DNA of 51,508 bases. Source: an uncultured Alistipes sp. (GTDB taxonomy: Bacteria > Bacteroidota > Bacteroidia > Bacteroidales > UBA932). This document shows, in pieces, positions 10,501 to 19,303 of the stretch. The notes beneath the pieces were generated by a model, which was not told where the DNA came from, searched no databases, and saw only the letters and a program-made list of their open reading frames with translations. The stretch is from NCBI GenBank assembly GCA_900544195.1, contig UQUJ01000017.1:1-51508 (forward strand), in the 5' to 3' direction. The position numbers were made by a program, and so were the translations under genes. Positions within the stretch are counted from its first letter, which is position 1. Each line of letters starts with the position of its first letter.

Positions 10501-10770
10501 GACATCTGGCTTATGGACGCCTCATACCTGAGGCTTAAGAATGTCGATCTGTCCTATACTCTGAACAACAATCGTTTCTTAAAAAAAATAGGAATAGGCT
10601 CTTTCAGGGCATTCATCAGCGGATATAACCTTCTGACGCTTTTTTCAGAACTCGCAGACATAGACATAGACCCGGAGGAAATGACGGGAAGCGCGAATCT
10701 CAATGGTGAATATGTGTATTCCTATCCAAATGTCCGGATCTACAACATCGGCTTCAACATATCATTCTAA
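7522..10770 (+). CDS. SusC-like TonB-dependent outer-membrane transporter
   Basis: 1082 residues. A signal peptide (MLGKILLAFLCLAGTATA) is followed by a carboxypeptidase-D-like regulatory domain at about 38-110 (YKGRVIDSQTKEPLIGASVYV). The plug contains IYVRGAGSL, PLILVDGVER and ITVLKDAASTAVFGVRGANGVILVTTKRG, all hallmarks of the SusC/RagA family. A long beta-barrel ends YNIGFNISF with the C-terminal Phe needed for barrel insertion. It imports large oligosaccharides through the outer membrane using TonB energy, together with the SusD-like protein encoded 11 bp downstream. It is the first of two tandem SusC/SusD pairs. Confidence 0.95.
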   Translation: MLGKILLAFLCLAGTATALPVQVAGNEVVSTDDKSQPTVYKGRVIDSQTKEPLIGASVYVKGSTTGVATDLDGCFSISVPEGKKPLLEVSYVSYETVEVIAVQGKEVVIELSDAMNQLEGVQVVAYGQQRKTSVTGAITSISSDDLLKSPSGSVANSLSGALTGVSSIQSSGQPGAEDPDIYVRGAGSLTNEASKPLILVDGVERSFFQMDPNEIDNITVLKDAASTAVFGVRGANGVILVTTKRGEEGRAKISLSSSFGLTQALRHLTTASSYEHAQVFSEAQLSDNWNDPSTPLTFSSAVMDMFRNNSDPIMFPNTNWDDFLFNKLAWQTQHNISVSGGAERVRYFVSVGYLHQDGMLKSFENYNSNYLYNRYNYRANVDVDITPTTLLKLNIGGRVSQRHEPNGYGSNIWKYITWCTPFSSPGFIDGHYTRPVVGDYIPIGGGTSGLDLYYGYGYSEDTSNTLNLDIQLAQNLNSITKGLSVNLKGAYNSSYDLFVSRTPTASTMRWQSVNYKGHYTQPGMTLDNPMFDNEHVFITSGVDGLEEPLSYSDWSSHGRNWYLEGSVNYSRQFGHHEVSGLLLYNQSKTYYPSNFPEIPTGYVGYVGRVTYNWKRRYLLDLNAGVNGSENFAPGHRYGFFPAGSIGWVISEEPWAAPARKWMDFLKIRASYGLVGNDKYSGARFLYLNGSWNPLHSNANFGKYGSWQFGSMYSDVVLKDAVENAVGNPVVSWEKCRKQNYGIDLVMLRQQLSFTGDFFIEQRYDILSTRNTLPDIADISLPLLNLGKVNNRGYELSLGWRSKPVNNFSYNLTANLSFSRNKIIYMDEVTPNEPYMAQTGRRTGMSYGYIFDRYLTDNDFDPATKELLTNDKGGSVPQITIGNPRPGDALFKDLNHDGKINEDDNTWFGYGQRPEYVAGFIAGLNWGNFGFSMQWTGAWNASRVLGIDYKEPYGMTNDRALLKYLADGRWTPENQSSRFPRITFMNKSWYTQYSDIWLMDASYLRLKNVDLSYTLNNNRFLKKIGIGSFRAFISGYNLLTLFSELADIDIDPEEMTGSANLNGEYVYSYPNVRIYNIGFNISF

Positions 10771-10781
10771 AGACGCTTGAG

Positions 10782-12827
10782 ATGAAAAAGATAAAGACGA
10801 TTATATTTCAGACAGCACTTTTGACCACCATTCTGACCGGGTGCGGAGATTTGAGGTTCGGAGATGCCTTTCTTGAAAAGGCACCCGGCGTGGATGTTAC
10901 GATAGACACTATCTTCTCGTCAAAACTCTATGCTGACCGGGCACTTGTCTCGGCCTACAGCACAATGCGTTGCGGTTGGCCGGTACACAATTCGGCATGG
11001 CCGTTGAGCAGTGCGGGGCGATTCAACAACGGAGGAAGCTACGACCGCGCCTGCAGTCAGCTCGACAACGACAATTTCGATGCGATAACCGATCTTATGT
11101 CCTCACATAACGACTGGTCGAGCGGAGGGAAGGAATATGCGGCGGGCAACTACAGCGCTGAAGCCGAGGATAATGTCTCCTGGACAAAGATGGGCTTTGT
11201 GCCGGACAAGGAATATAATTGGGTAGGAATACGCAGGGCATTCCTGTACATTGAGAATGTCGATAGGGTGCCGGACATGACAAAGGAGCAGAAAGACGCC
11301 GGCAAAGGTGAGGCCTATGTGATCATCGCATCGCACTATCTTGACCTTTTCCGCAACTATGGCGGCATCCCTCTGCTCCGTCAGGCCATCGCCGCGGACA
11401 ATGTGATGTCTTATGACTTCTCAAGAAAGACCGCGGAGGAAACCCTTGACTACATAGTGGAACTCTGCGACAAAGCGGCAGGACTGCTTCCGTGGACTGT
11501 TCCGGCAGTAGACGACGGGCATTTTACAAAAGCATCCGCCATGGGTCTTAAATGCAGGGCTTTGCTTTTCGCGGCAAGTCCGCTATTCAATGCGTCACAG
11601 CCTTATTCGGCAAGCACTCCGGTAGCGAGGAACGCCAATGCCGACCATGTCTCACAGGAAGACATCCCCAAGATGTACTGGCTCGGCGGCTACGACGCCG
11701 GCCGCTGGCAGAAGGTTGTTGACGCCTGCGAGGATTTCATCAGGGAAAACGAGGAGAACGGGAATGCCTACGCACTGGTGGAAGCGTCCGGAATCTCATC
11801 GGATGATTACAGGAATGCGTGGAACACAAGTTATGCAGACCGCTACAATGGCGAGATTCTGATGGAGACCGGAAGACATTACGACACCTTCGCAAGCACT
11901 TATCTCCGGTGCTATTTCGGAGTTTCAAGTGACCACGGCAATGCGGGACGAGGATATGGCGGAGGCTGCGTGACACTTAACTTCGTGGACATGTTCACCA
12001 AGGCGGACGGATCTGTCATCCGTTATGCCGACTGGTCCGGCACAACAGGACGCGACAGCAGGATTGCCGACGATCCGTTCAGGGACAGGGATCCGCGACT
12101 CTACGAGTCTGTGATGATCATCGGAGACCACTTTCAGGGGCGGCCGGCCGAGATGTGGGTGGGCGGCCTGGAAAGAGGATCCGAACTGCTCAACAGGGCC
12201 ATCACAGGATTCTGCTCAAGAAAGTACATCTGGGACTACAACGACGAGACTTTCATGAATCGTCCGACAAACTACTCCTACCTTCGTCTTCCGGAAATCT
12301 ACCTCACCTATGCCGAAGCGCTCAATGAGACAGGACGCAAGGCTGAGGCATACAGGTGGCTGAACAAAGTGCGGGCAAGGGTTGGCCTACCGGAAATGAA
12401 CGATGCATTGCTTGCGGAAGTACAGGCCGGGAAGACCTTGCCAACCTATGACGAGCCGCTGCGGGGGGACAGACTGCTTCGCGAGGAAATCCTCGACGAA
12501 AGGGCCCGGGAACTGTTTTTCGAAGAGAATCGGTGGTACGATGTCGTCCGCTGGAAAAGGGACGACGTGTTCAGGAAAACATTGTACGGAATAAAGATAA
12601 CAATCCCGGAAGGAGGAGGAGTGCGGACGATGGACACGAACAACGATGGCATGATTGACGAGAAAGACGACATTGACGCGTACGCCTCAACATTCAGGTA
12701 CTCGGCTCCTGTGGCTGAAAGTTCTCGATATTGGGCAACTCATTGGGACACGAAATGGTACCTGAGTGCTTTCCCTACAAAGGAAATCAACAAAGGCTAC
12801 GGTCTTGTGCAGAATCCCGGATGGTAG
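10782..12827 (+). CDS. SusD-like surface glycan-binding lipoprotein (RagB/SusD family)
   Basis: 681 residues, long for the family. The N-terminus is a lipoprotein signal (TILTGCGD). SusD/RagB features include YVIIASHYLDLFRNYGGIPLL, the TPR-like helical core, FCSRKYIWD, LRLPEIYLTYAEALNETG and ERARELFFEENRWYDVVRWKR-type C-terminal motifs, ending LVQNPGW. It should cap the partner SusC encoded 11 bp upstream. A short insertion resembling a calcium loop (TMDTNNDGMIDEKDD) occurs near residues 616-630. Confidence 0.95.
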   Translation: MKKIKTIIFQTALLTTILTGCGDLRFGDAFLEKAPGVDVTIDTIFSSKLYADRALVSAYSTMRCGWPVHNSAWPLSSAGRFNNGGSYDRACSQLDNDNFDAITDLMSSHNDWSSGGKEYAAGNYSAEAEDNVSWTKMGFVPDKEYNWVGIRRAFLYIENVDRVPDMTKEQKDAGKGEAYVIIASHYLDLFRNYGGIPLLRQAIAADNVMSYDFSRKTAEETLDYIVELCDKAAGLLPWTVPAVDDGHFTKASAMGLKCRALLFAASPLFNASQPYSASTPVARNANADHVSQEDIPKMYWLGGYDAGRWQKVVDACEDFIRENEENGNAYALVEASGISSDDYRNAWNTSYADRYNGEILMETGRHYDTFASTYLRCYFGVSSDHGNAGRGYGGGCVTLNFVDMFTKADGSVIRYADWSGTTGRDSRIADDPFRDRDPRLYESVMIIGDHFQGRPAEMWVGGLERGSELLNRAITGFCSRKYIWDYNDETFMNRPTNYSYLRLPEIYLTYAEALNETGRKAEAYRWLNKVRARVGLPEMNDALLAEVQAGKTLPTYDEPLRGDRLLREEILDERARELFFEENRWYDVVRWKRDDVFRKTLYGIKITIPEGGGVRTMDTNNDGMIDEKDDIDAYASTFRYSAPVAESSRYWATHWDTKWYLSAFPTKEINKGYGLVQNPGW

Positions 12828-12853
12828 TATAATGACATAGAGAATAACACACA

Positions 12854-15841
12854 ATGAAGATAATTAGCATATCATTTTTGTCGCTGTGCCTGTCAATGTC
12901 CGCTCTCCACGGACAGGACAGACTGGTCCGGCTGAAAGTGGTCGACACCTACGGGAGGGCTTTTCCGGGTGTGGAGGTATCGGTACCGGGTGCTCCGGCA
13001 CCAGCGGTCACTGATGCGGACGGCATCGCCGAATTGTCCGCACCGGATGGAGTTGACGCCGAACTGTCGGTGTTCAACGAATATTTCCGCCGTGTGCGCG
13101 TCAGCTCCGAGGAAATGACTGTCGTTCTCGACAACCGCCACCGCCTTCAGGACATAGGCTATGGCGCGACCACGACCAAGGCCACCTGTGCGGCTGCGGT
13201 GAGCGGTGTTGGACGCGGACTATTTCAGAATTCTTCCGGAAACACAGTGATGAGCGCCCTATACGGTCTCATCCCCGGGCTTGCGGTACGGCAGAACGGG
13301 TCAGGAGAGTGGCCGGAAGATTGCTGTCCGGTACTTAATGTGCGCGGACAAGGCTCGTTCAGCGGAAATTCCGTGCTGGTTCTGGTAGACGGCATCCCGA
13401 GAGAACCTTCCTCCATCGACATTGACGAGGTGGAGAGCGTGACCGTACTCAAAGATGCGGCCTCCTTGGCCATCTACGGTGTACGCGGGGCGGACGGCGC
13501 AGTGCTGATCACGACAAGGAGGGGAGGCAATCACAGGCTCAATCTCAAGGCAGAGTACAATTTCGGGGTACAGACTCCATTCAGAATCGCGAAGATGGCA
13601 TCACCCGAAGAATATGCCAACGCACTTAACGAAGCGCGCGGAAACGATGGTCTGTCACCTGGATTCTCCGCATCTGATGTCGCCTCAATCGCGGACGGCT
13701 CGTCCACTGTGATTCCGTCGGTAGACTGGAAAAGCCACATATTCAGGAACATCGGCTTCAACAACAACGCAAGGCTAACAATGGACGGCTCCACCAGGCA
13801 CATCAAGTATTTCGTCTACGCCGGCTACAACAGCAACCGTGGTTTTTACCGGAACACCGGTCTTATGGAAGGAATCAACACACAGAATGTCTATGACGGA
13901 CTGAAGTTGCGCACGAACCTCAATATTGACATGACTTCAACCACAGAAGTGTCGGTGAATCTTGCTGCAAGAATACAGCAGAAGTCAGGTCCGGCAAGCG
14001 GGATGAACCTTGAGTCGTTCTACCGGACACCCTCGGTCGGATTCCCTGTGAAATACAACAACATCTGGGCGCGTTCCACGAAATTCAGCAACCCCGTTCA
14101 GGACATTCTCGGGACAAGCGGAACCGTGACTTTCGGAAGGATGCTGTCGGCGGACTTGGGGATAAGGCAACGGCTTGACATGGCTTTCAAGGGACTCTCA
14201 GCCGAAATAAAGATCGCATACGACAATTCATCCGATGTCAATGATTACCGCGGTTTCGGAAGCAGATGGTACAATTTCAGCCCGCTGTACGACGGTTCTG
14301 GGAACATCCGCGACTACGACATCATACAGTACGGCAACGACACCGAGATGTCATACGGCACAGCCCTGGCCTCACAGTATATGCGGATGGCGGTCTGGGC
14401 GAAAATCGGATTGGAAAGGGATTTCGGAAGACATCACATTGACGCCGCTCTGCTGTTTAACCGCGACAAGAAATCACTTACCGGGGCAAACAACAGTTTT
14501 GTGCATCACGACTATATCCTCACGGCGTCATACAACTATGCCGACCGCTATGTCGTGGAGGCCGCAGCCTCGTATTCCGGAAGCAGCCGTATGCCGAAAG
14601 GTGACAAGTTCCGCTTTTACCCTGCCGTTTCTCTCGGATGGATCATCAGCGGAGAGGACTTTCTTCGCGACTCTGATGTGGTGGATTTCCTGAAACTTAG
14701 GGGTTCATTCGGCGCGACAGGACAGGATGAGTTTCTCTCGTATGACATGAACGTGCAGTTCAACGGAGCCGGGAATAGCTACATTTTCGTCAATCCGACC
14801 GTTTATCCTGGAGCATCCGAGGGATCTCTCCCATCTGTAGGAGTGCAGCCCGAGCTTGATCTGAAGTCTTGTCTGGGACTTGACTTCACTTTCTTCAAAG
14901 GGCTTTCCGGCGAAATAGACCTGTTCTGCAACAAGAGATCCAACATCAGGACAACCGCAACCAATCAACTCTCAGAAGTGATGGGCATAGGAGTCTCCGA
15001 CAGTTTTAACGGCAAGACACTGAACTACGGAGTTGAATCCGCCCTGCAATGGTCGCACACGGTTTCCGATTTTCGCTACAGTCTCAGAGGGACAGTTTCT
15101 TTCGCGAGAAGCCGGATTGACAACATCGCGGAGGAGTACACTCCATACTCCTATATGTACCAACTCGGACTTCCGATAGGCAGTTTCTACGGACTTGTCG
15201 CGGACGGCTTTTACCAAAACGAGGATTTCGGCGCGGACGGTCGGTTGCTCGAAGGTCTGCCTCAAAACACATTCGCTTCAGTGCAGCCGGGAGACGTGAA
15301 ATACCGCGACTTGAACAACGACGGCATAATTGACAACTACGACTACCGCTACCAACTGAAGCCCCTGCTTCCCGAACTTTACTATGGGTTTAACCTCGGC
15401 TTGGAATGGAAAGGACTAGGCTTCAACGCACTGTTTCAGGGCGTAGCCTCGGCAAGAATAGAAACCTCACTCGCAAGCGTTTATCAGCCTCTTTACGCCG
15501 GAGACAAGAACATCTCAGGTCACTACCTCGAAAGTTACTGGACTGCCTCCGACCCGCAAGGGCGCTACCCTCGGCTGACGACCATGGACAACGCCAACAA
15601 CTACCTTGACAGCAACCTCTGGACGGAAAACGGAGCTTTCTTCAAATTCAGGGAACTGGAAATATATTACAATCTCCCTCAGAAACTCATAAGACCGCTC
15701 AGGATGGAAAACATAAGAATCTGTTTTCGTGGACATAATCTCTTCTCTGCTGACAGCATAAAGATATTTGACCCGGAAGCGGTAGATTTCAACTATCCCG
15801 TAGCAAGGACATATTCCTTGGGGCTGAGGGTTAATTTCTAA
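12854..15841 (+). CDS. Second SusC-like TonB-dependent transporter, shorter and divergent
   Basis: 995 residues. A signal peptide (ending SALHGQ) is followed by a short regulatory Ig-like domain (VRLKVVDTYGRAFPGVEVSV). The plug has LNVRGQGSFSGNSVLVLVDG and VTVLKDAASLAIYGVRGADGAVLITTRRG. The usual VVVGYG plug start is reduced to LQDIGYGATT. The barrel ends SLGLRVNF. It is clearly SusC family but differs in sequence and length from the first copy, so the operon probably takes up two forms or sizes of the same glycan. It lies 26 bp after susD-1 and 20 bp before susD-2. Confidence 0.94.
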   Translation: MKIISISFLSLCLSMSALHGQDRLVRLKVVDTYGRAFPGVEVSVPGAPAPAVTDADGIAELSAPDGVDAELSVFNEYFRRVRVSSEEMTVVLDNRHRLQDIGYGATTTKATCAAAVSGVGRGLFQNSSGNTVMSALYGLIPGLAVRQNGSGEWPEDCCPVLNVRGQGSFSGNSVLVLVDGIPREPSSIDIDEVESVTVLKDAASLAIYGVRGADGAVLITTRRGGNHRLNLKAEYNFGVQTPFRIAKMASPEEYANALNEARGNDGLSPGFSASDVASIADGSSTVIPSVDWKSHIFRNIGFNNNARLTMDGSTRHIKYFVYAGYNSNRGFYRNTGLMEGINTQNVYDGLKLRTNLNIDMTSTTEVSVNLAARIQQKSGPASGMNLESFYRTPSVGFPVKYNNIWARSTKFSNPVQDILGTSGTVTFGRMLSADLGIRQRLDMAFKGLSAEIKIAYDNSSDVNDYRGFGSRWYNFSPLYDGSGNIRDYDIIQYGNDTEMSYGTALASQYMRMAVWAKIGLERDFGRHHIDAALLFNRDKKSLTGANNSFVHHDYILTASYNYADRYVVEAAASYSGSSRMPKGDKFRFYPAVSLGWIISGEDFLRDSDVVDFLKLRGSFGATGQDEFLSYDMNVQFNGAGNSYIFVNPTVYPGASEGSLPSVGVQPELDLKSCLGLDFTFFKGLSGEIDLFCNKRSNIRTTATNQLSEVMGIGVSDSFNGKTLNYGVESALQWSHTVSDFRYSLRGTVSFARSRIDNIAEEYTPYSYMYQLGLPIGSFYGLVADGFYQNEDFGADGRLLEGLPQNTFASVQPGDVKYRDLNNDGIIDNYDYRYQLKPLLPELYYGFNLGLEWKGLGFNALFQGVASARIETSLASVYQPLYAGDKNISGHYLESYWTASDPQGRYPRLTTMDNANNYLDSNLWTENGAFFKFRELEIYYNLPQKLIRPLRMENIRICFRGHNLFSADSIKIFDPEAVDFNYPVARTYSLGLRVNF

Positions 15842-15849
15842 TCAAAAAA

Positions 15850-15855
15850 AGGAGG
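15850..15855 (+). promoter_or_regulatory. Strong Shine-Dalgarno sequence before susD-2
   Basis: AGGAGG lies 6 nt before the ATG at 15862. Most genes in this window, as is common in Bacteroidota, lack a strong Shine-Dalgarno sequence, so this one stands out and supports the start choice. Confidence 0.6.
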
Positions 15856-15861
15856 GTTAAT

Positions 15862-17451
15862 ATGAGATTGTTTGTTAGATCAATCGCGGTTACGGTTGCC
15901 TCTATGTTCTGCGTATGCGCCTGCTCCGATCTGGATCTTGACGAGTCGCAGTACCACACAAGGAAGTACCAGTTCAGCAACTTCGACAAGGTGAAGGAGG
16001 TGATGACCAATGTCTACGGCTACCTAGAAAGCGGCTTCTACAATTTTCAGGAATGTGCGTCGGACGACGCAGTCTACGCCAATTCCCCGGATGTGCTGAA
16101 GCAGTACTACGATGGTAGTTGGTCTGCCAATAAGGTAGTGGATGACAAATGGGGGCACTATTATGCCGGCATCCGGGCCGCAAACTATCTCCTTGAGAAC
16201 TGCCCTGATGACTACGAGATATCACGTTGGGACGAGCAGTATCCGGTTTACCTCGAACAGCTGCGGAACTATCCTTGGGAAGCGAGGGCGCTGCGCGCAT
16301 ATTACCACGCCGAACTTCTCAAAAGGTATAGAAACATAATCATAGCTGACAGGACATTCACCGAAAAGGAAGTCAACACCCTTGTTCCGGTTTCATACGA
16401 CAAGGCGTTGGAATGGATTTCCTCCGAACTTGCCGAATGTGTCGAGAACCTTCCGGAAACATACTCCGGAACATATTATTCAGAAATAGGGAGGGTCACG
16501 AAGGGCTTCGCACAGGCGGCGAACATCCGTCTCCTTCTCTATGCGGCAAGCCCCCTGAACAATCCGGACGGGAATACATCCTGCTGGGCGAAAGCCGCGG
16601 CCAAGGCCAAGGCTATGATTGACGAGAACGCGAAATCACTGCGCTTCTCCCTTGTCGCACAGTCATTCAACGTAGAGGGCAAGGATCTGGTCTTCGGAAT
16701 ACGCGAGGCTGCGTCTTCGACTTTTGAAAGGAACAACTTCCCTGTCGGCTACGAGAACGGTAATTCCGGAATGTGTCCGAGCCTCAATCTTGTAGAGTCA
16801 TTTGACGATGGCGACCCTCGTCTTGCAAAAGCGGTGCTTTCAAACGGAGATAACTTCAAGGGCGAGACTGTGGAAAGCTTCCATGGGGGAAGGAACGGTC
16901 TTCCTAAGGACAACGCCTCCCCCACTTCATTCTATCTCAAAAAATTTGTGCAGGAGGCAACGAGCCTGACGGCCGGAAACCTCACCTCCTACCAACACAT
17001 ATACCCGCTGTTCCGCTATTCCGAAGTCTATCTGAACTATGCGGAAGCCCTGTTTGAAGCGACAGACAATCCGGACTTCACGGGAAGTCTTGAAGGTGTG
17101 TCCTACACCATGTCGCCTCGCGCCGCCGTGAACGCTGTCAGGAAGGTCTATTCTTTGGAAGACCTTCCGTCAGGTCTTTCCTCCGAGATGTTCCGCACAA
17201 AACTACACAACGAGCGCCGTGTCGAACTATGTTTCGAGGGACATCGTTTCTGGGACATCCGGAGATGGAAAACAGGTGATGTCACAGAGAAAATCTACGG
17301 ACTGGACATCAGGAGAAGGGCTGACGGATCTTTCGTAACCGAGCGCAGACTCGTACAGACAAGGTATTGGAACGACAGGATGTACTGGTACCCAGTGTCT
17401 GAAAAGGAAAGGCACAAGAACCCTAACCTCATTCAGAACCCGGGATGGTAG
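15862..17451 (+). CDS. Second SusD-like surface lipoprotein
   Basis: 529 residues with a lipoprotein signal (FCVCACSD). SusD-family features are the early WGHYYAGIRAANYLLENC, ALRAYYHAELLKRY, the central FRYSEVYLNYAEALFEA and the closing ERRVELCFEGHRFWDIRRWK, ending LIQNPGW. It is the cognate partner of the SusC encoded immediately upstream and is about 150 residues shorter than the first SusD of the operon. The start is supported by an AGGAGG six bases before the ATG. Confidence 0.94.
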   Translation: MRLFVRSIAVTVASMFCVCACSDLDLDESQYHTRKYQFSNFDKVKEVMTNVYGYLESGFYNFQECASDDAVYANSPDVLKQYYDGSWSANKVVDDKWGHYYAGIRAANYLLENCPDDYEISRWDEQYPVYLEQLRNYPWEARALRAYYHAELLKRYRNIIIADRTFTEKEVNTLVPVSYDKALEWISSELAECVENLPETYSGTYYSEIGRVTKGFAQAANIRLLLYAASPLNNPDGNTSCWAKAAAKAKAMIDENAKSLRFSLVAQSFNVEGKDLVFGIREAASSTFERNNFPVGYENGNSGMCPSLNLVESFDDGDPRLAKAVLSNGDNFKGETVESFHGGRNGLPKDNASPTSFYLKKFVQEATSLTAGNLTSYQHIYPLFRYSEVYLNYAEALFEATDNPDFTGSLEGVSYTMSPRAAVNAVRKVYSLEDLPSGLSSEMFRTKLHNERRVELCFEGHRFWDIRRWKTGDVTEKIYGLDIRRRADGSFVTERRLVQTRYWNDRMYWYPVSEKERHKNPNLIQNPGW

Positions 17452-17464
17452 AGAGGATTGAGAT

Positions 17465-19288
17465 ATGAGACATAAAGGAATATTTGTCTGGGCAGCTCTT
17501 CTTTTGACGTCGGCTGTCTCCTGCGGCAAAAAGGAGGTTGAATACAACCACATCGTTCCCACACCATTTTCCGCTCATTACTATGATAGCCATTACACCG
17601 GCCACGATGTTCCTGCCGATGGAAGCGCGGCCGGAGTGACAGTGAGAATCCGTCCTGGGATGGTCGGAAGATTCGGATCGGAGGGATATCGGCTCAAGGT
17701 GGGTGAGGGTAACATTATGGCAGAGGCGTCCGACTCCATAGGAATCTTCTACGCGATGCAGACGCTTCGTCAACTTAAAGACAGCTCGGGAATACGCTGC
17801 GCAGTGATTGAGGATTTCCCAAGGTTTGCCTACAGAGGCATCCACGTGGATGTTTCGCGTCATTTTTTCAGCATCGGAGAAATCCGGAAGATTCTCCGGG
17901 AAATGGCCTTCTACAAGTTCAATAATCTCCACTGGCATCTAACCGACGGAGGCGGGTGGAGAATCGAGATTGACAGTTATCCTCTTCTGATTCAAAAAGG
18001 AGCTTGGCGCACCGAAAAGGATTGGGACAATTGGACTCTCCACGGGATGAAATTCTGTGACGCCGACACACCAGGAGCCTACGGTGGCTACTACACCAAG
18101 GAAGAAATCCGTGAAATCGTAAGATACGCTGACTCCCTCCACATCAATGTCATCCCGGAATTTGAACTTCCCGCACATTCGGAGGCTGTGTTCTCAGCCT
18201 ATCCGGAACTCAACTGCACAAATTCAAGTGCCGGGAACGGAGAGTTCTGTCCGGCGAACGAGGAGTTCTACCGTTTTGCAGAGGGAGTGCTGACCGAGAT
18301 TATGGAGCTTTTCCCGTCAAAGGTCATCCATATCGGGGCGGACGAGGCGAGAAAGACAGCATGGAAAACCTGCCCGGACTGCAACGCTCTGATGAAAATG
18401 GAAGGGATGCTTTCCTATGACGACCTACAGTGCCACGCTGTCAGCCGGATTCAGAAATTCCTGCTGTCACATGGCAGGATAATGGCCGGATGGGATGAAA
18501 TTCTCAAGAACGACGACCTTGCGGAAGGGACACTGGTCTATTCCTACCGAGGACAGCAGGGCGGCATAGAGGCGGCGAACAGAGGTCTCAAAGCGGTGAT
18601 GACCCCGGGAGAAGTCTTGTATTTCGACTGGTATCAAGCGGAACCGGCGAAAGAGCCGAAAGCCATGTATGGTTACAGTCCTCTAAAAAAAATGTACAGT
18701 TTCGAACCCCAGCCTGTGACAGAGGTTCTGTCAAGTTTCAACCAAGCGCTCATAAAAGGGTCTGTCCAAAGCATTGACACAATCGGATTCATCCTTCCGG
18801 GAAATGCCGGAAATGTCTACGGAGTCCAAGGTTGTTCTTGGGCTGAATACATTCCGGACGAGAATCATCTTGAATATATGATGTTTCCACGTCTGCTTGC
18901 CGTTTCGGAACTTGCATGGTCTAAAACGGAGAAAGACTGGAACAATTTCAAATTGAGGGTCAACTCACATATTCCCGGGCTGAGATCAAGGGGGCTGAAT
19001 GTTTATGACCTGCACGACGGGCCGTACATAACGGCCAAGGCTTGCGAAAACGGATTCAGTGAACTATCTTTGGACTGCGAGAACGCAGCGGCACAGATCC
19101 GCTACACCCTTGACGGCAGCACACCTGACGCATCCTCGAAGTTGTGGACAGGAGAACCTGTAAGAATCAGTGAAAAATCTGTTGTCAAAGCCGCCGCGTT
19201 TGTCGGAGGACATCAAGTCTCATATCTGAGGGAAGCCGAGATTGTTCCCGGAGAAGACCTGGTGTTCTGGTATCCGTTCAACAACTGA
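17465..19288 (+). CDS. GH20 beta-N-acetylhexosaminidase, lipoprotein
   Basis: 607 residues. The lipoprotein signal is LLLTSAVSCGKK. A GH20 N-terminal domain precedes the TIM barrel, which begins FAYRGIHVDVSRHFF near residue 120. Family motifs are NNLHWHLTDGGGWR, VIPEFELPAHSEA and IHIGADE; the last gives Asp293-Glu294, the stabilising Asp and acid/base Glu of substrate-assisted GH20 catalysis. A chitobiase-type C-terminal domain is visible at about 530-590 (IRYTLDGSTPD). It removes terminal beta-linked GlcNAc or GalNAc. The gene is 13 bp after susD-2 and 15 bp before the regulator, so it is part of the same operon. Confidence 0.94.
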   Translation: MRHKGIFVWAALLLTSAVSCGKKEVEYNHIVPTPFSAHYYDSHYTGHDVPADGSAAGVTVRIRPGMVGRFGSEGYRLKVGEGNIMAEASDSIGIFYAMQTLRQLKDSSGIRCAVIEDFPRFAYRGIHVDVSRHFFSIGEIRKILREMAFYKFNNLHWHLTDGGGWRIEIDSYPLLIQKGAWRTEKDWDNWTLHGMKFCDADTPGAYGGYYTKEEIREIVRYADSLHINVIPEFELPAHSEAVFSAYPELNCTNSSAGNGEFCPANEEFYRFAEGVLTEIMELFPSKVIHIGADEARKTAWKTCPDCNALMKMEGMLSYDDLQCHAVSRIQKFLLSHGRIMAGWDEILKNDDLAEGTLVYSYRGQQGGIEAANRGLKAVMTPGEVLYFDWYQAEPAKEPKAMYGYSPLKKMYSFEPQPVTEVLSSFNQALIKGSVQSIDTIGFILPGNAGNVYGVQGCSWAEYIPDENHLEYMMFPRLLAVSELAWSKTEKDWNNFKLRVNSHIPGLRSRGLNVYDLHDGPYITAKACENGFSELSLDCENAAAQIRYTLDGSTPDASSKLWTGEPVRISEKSVVKAAAFVGGHQVSYLREAEIVPGEDLVFWYPFNN

Positions 19289-19303
19289 GCAGTTTGATTT
19301 GGA

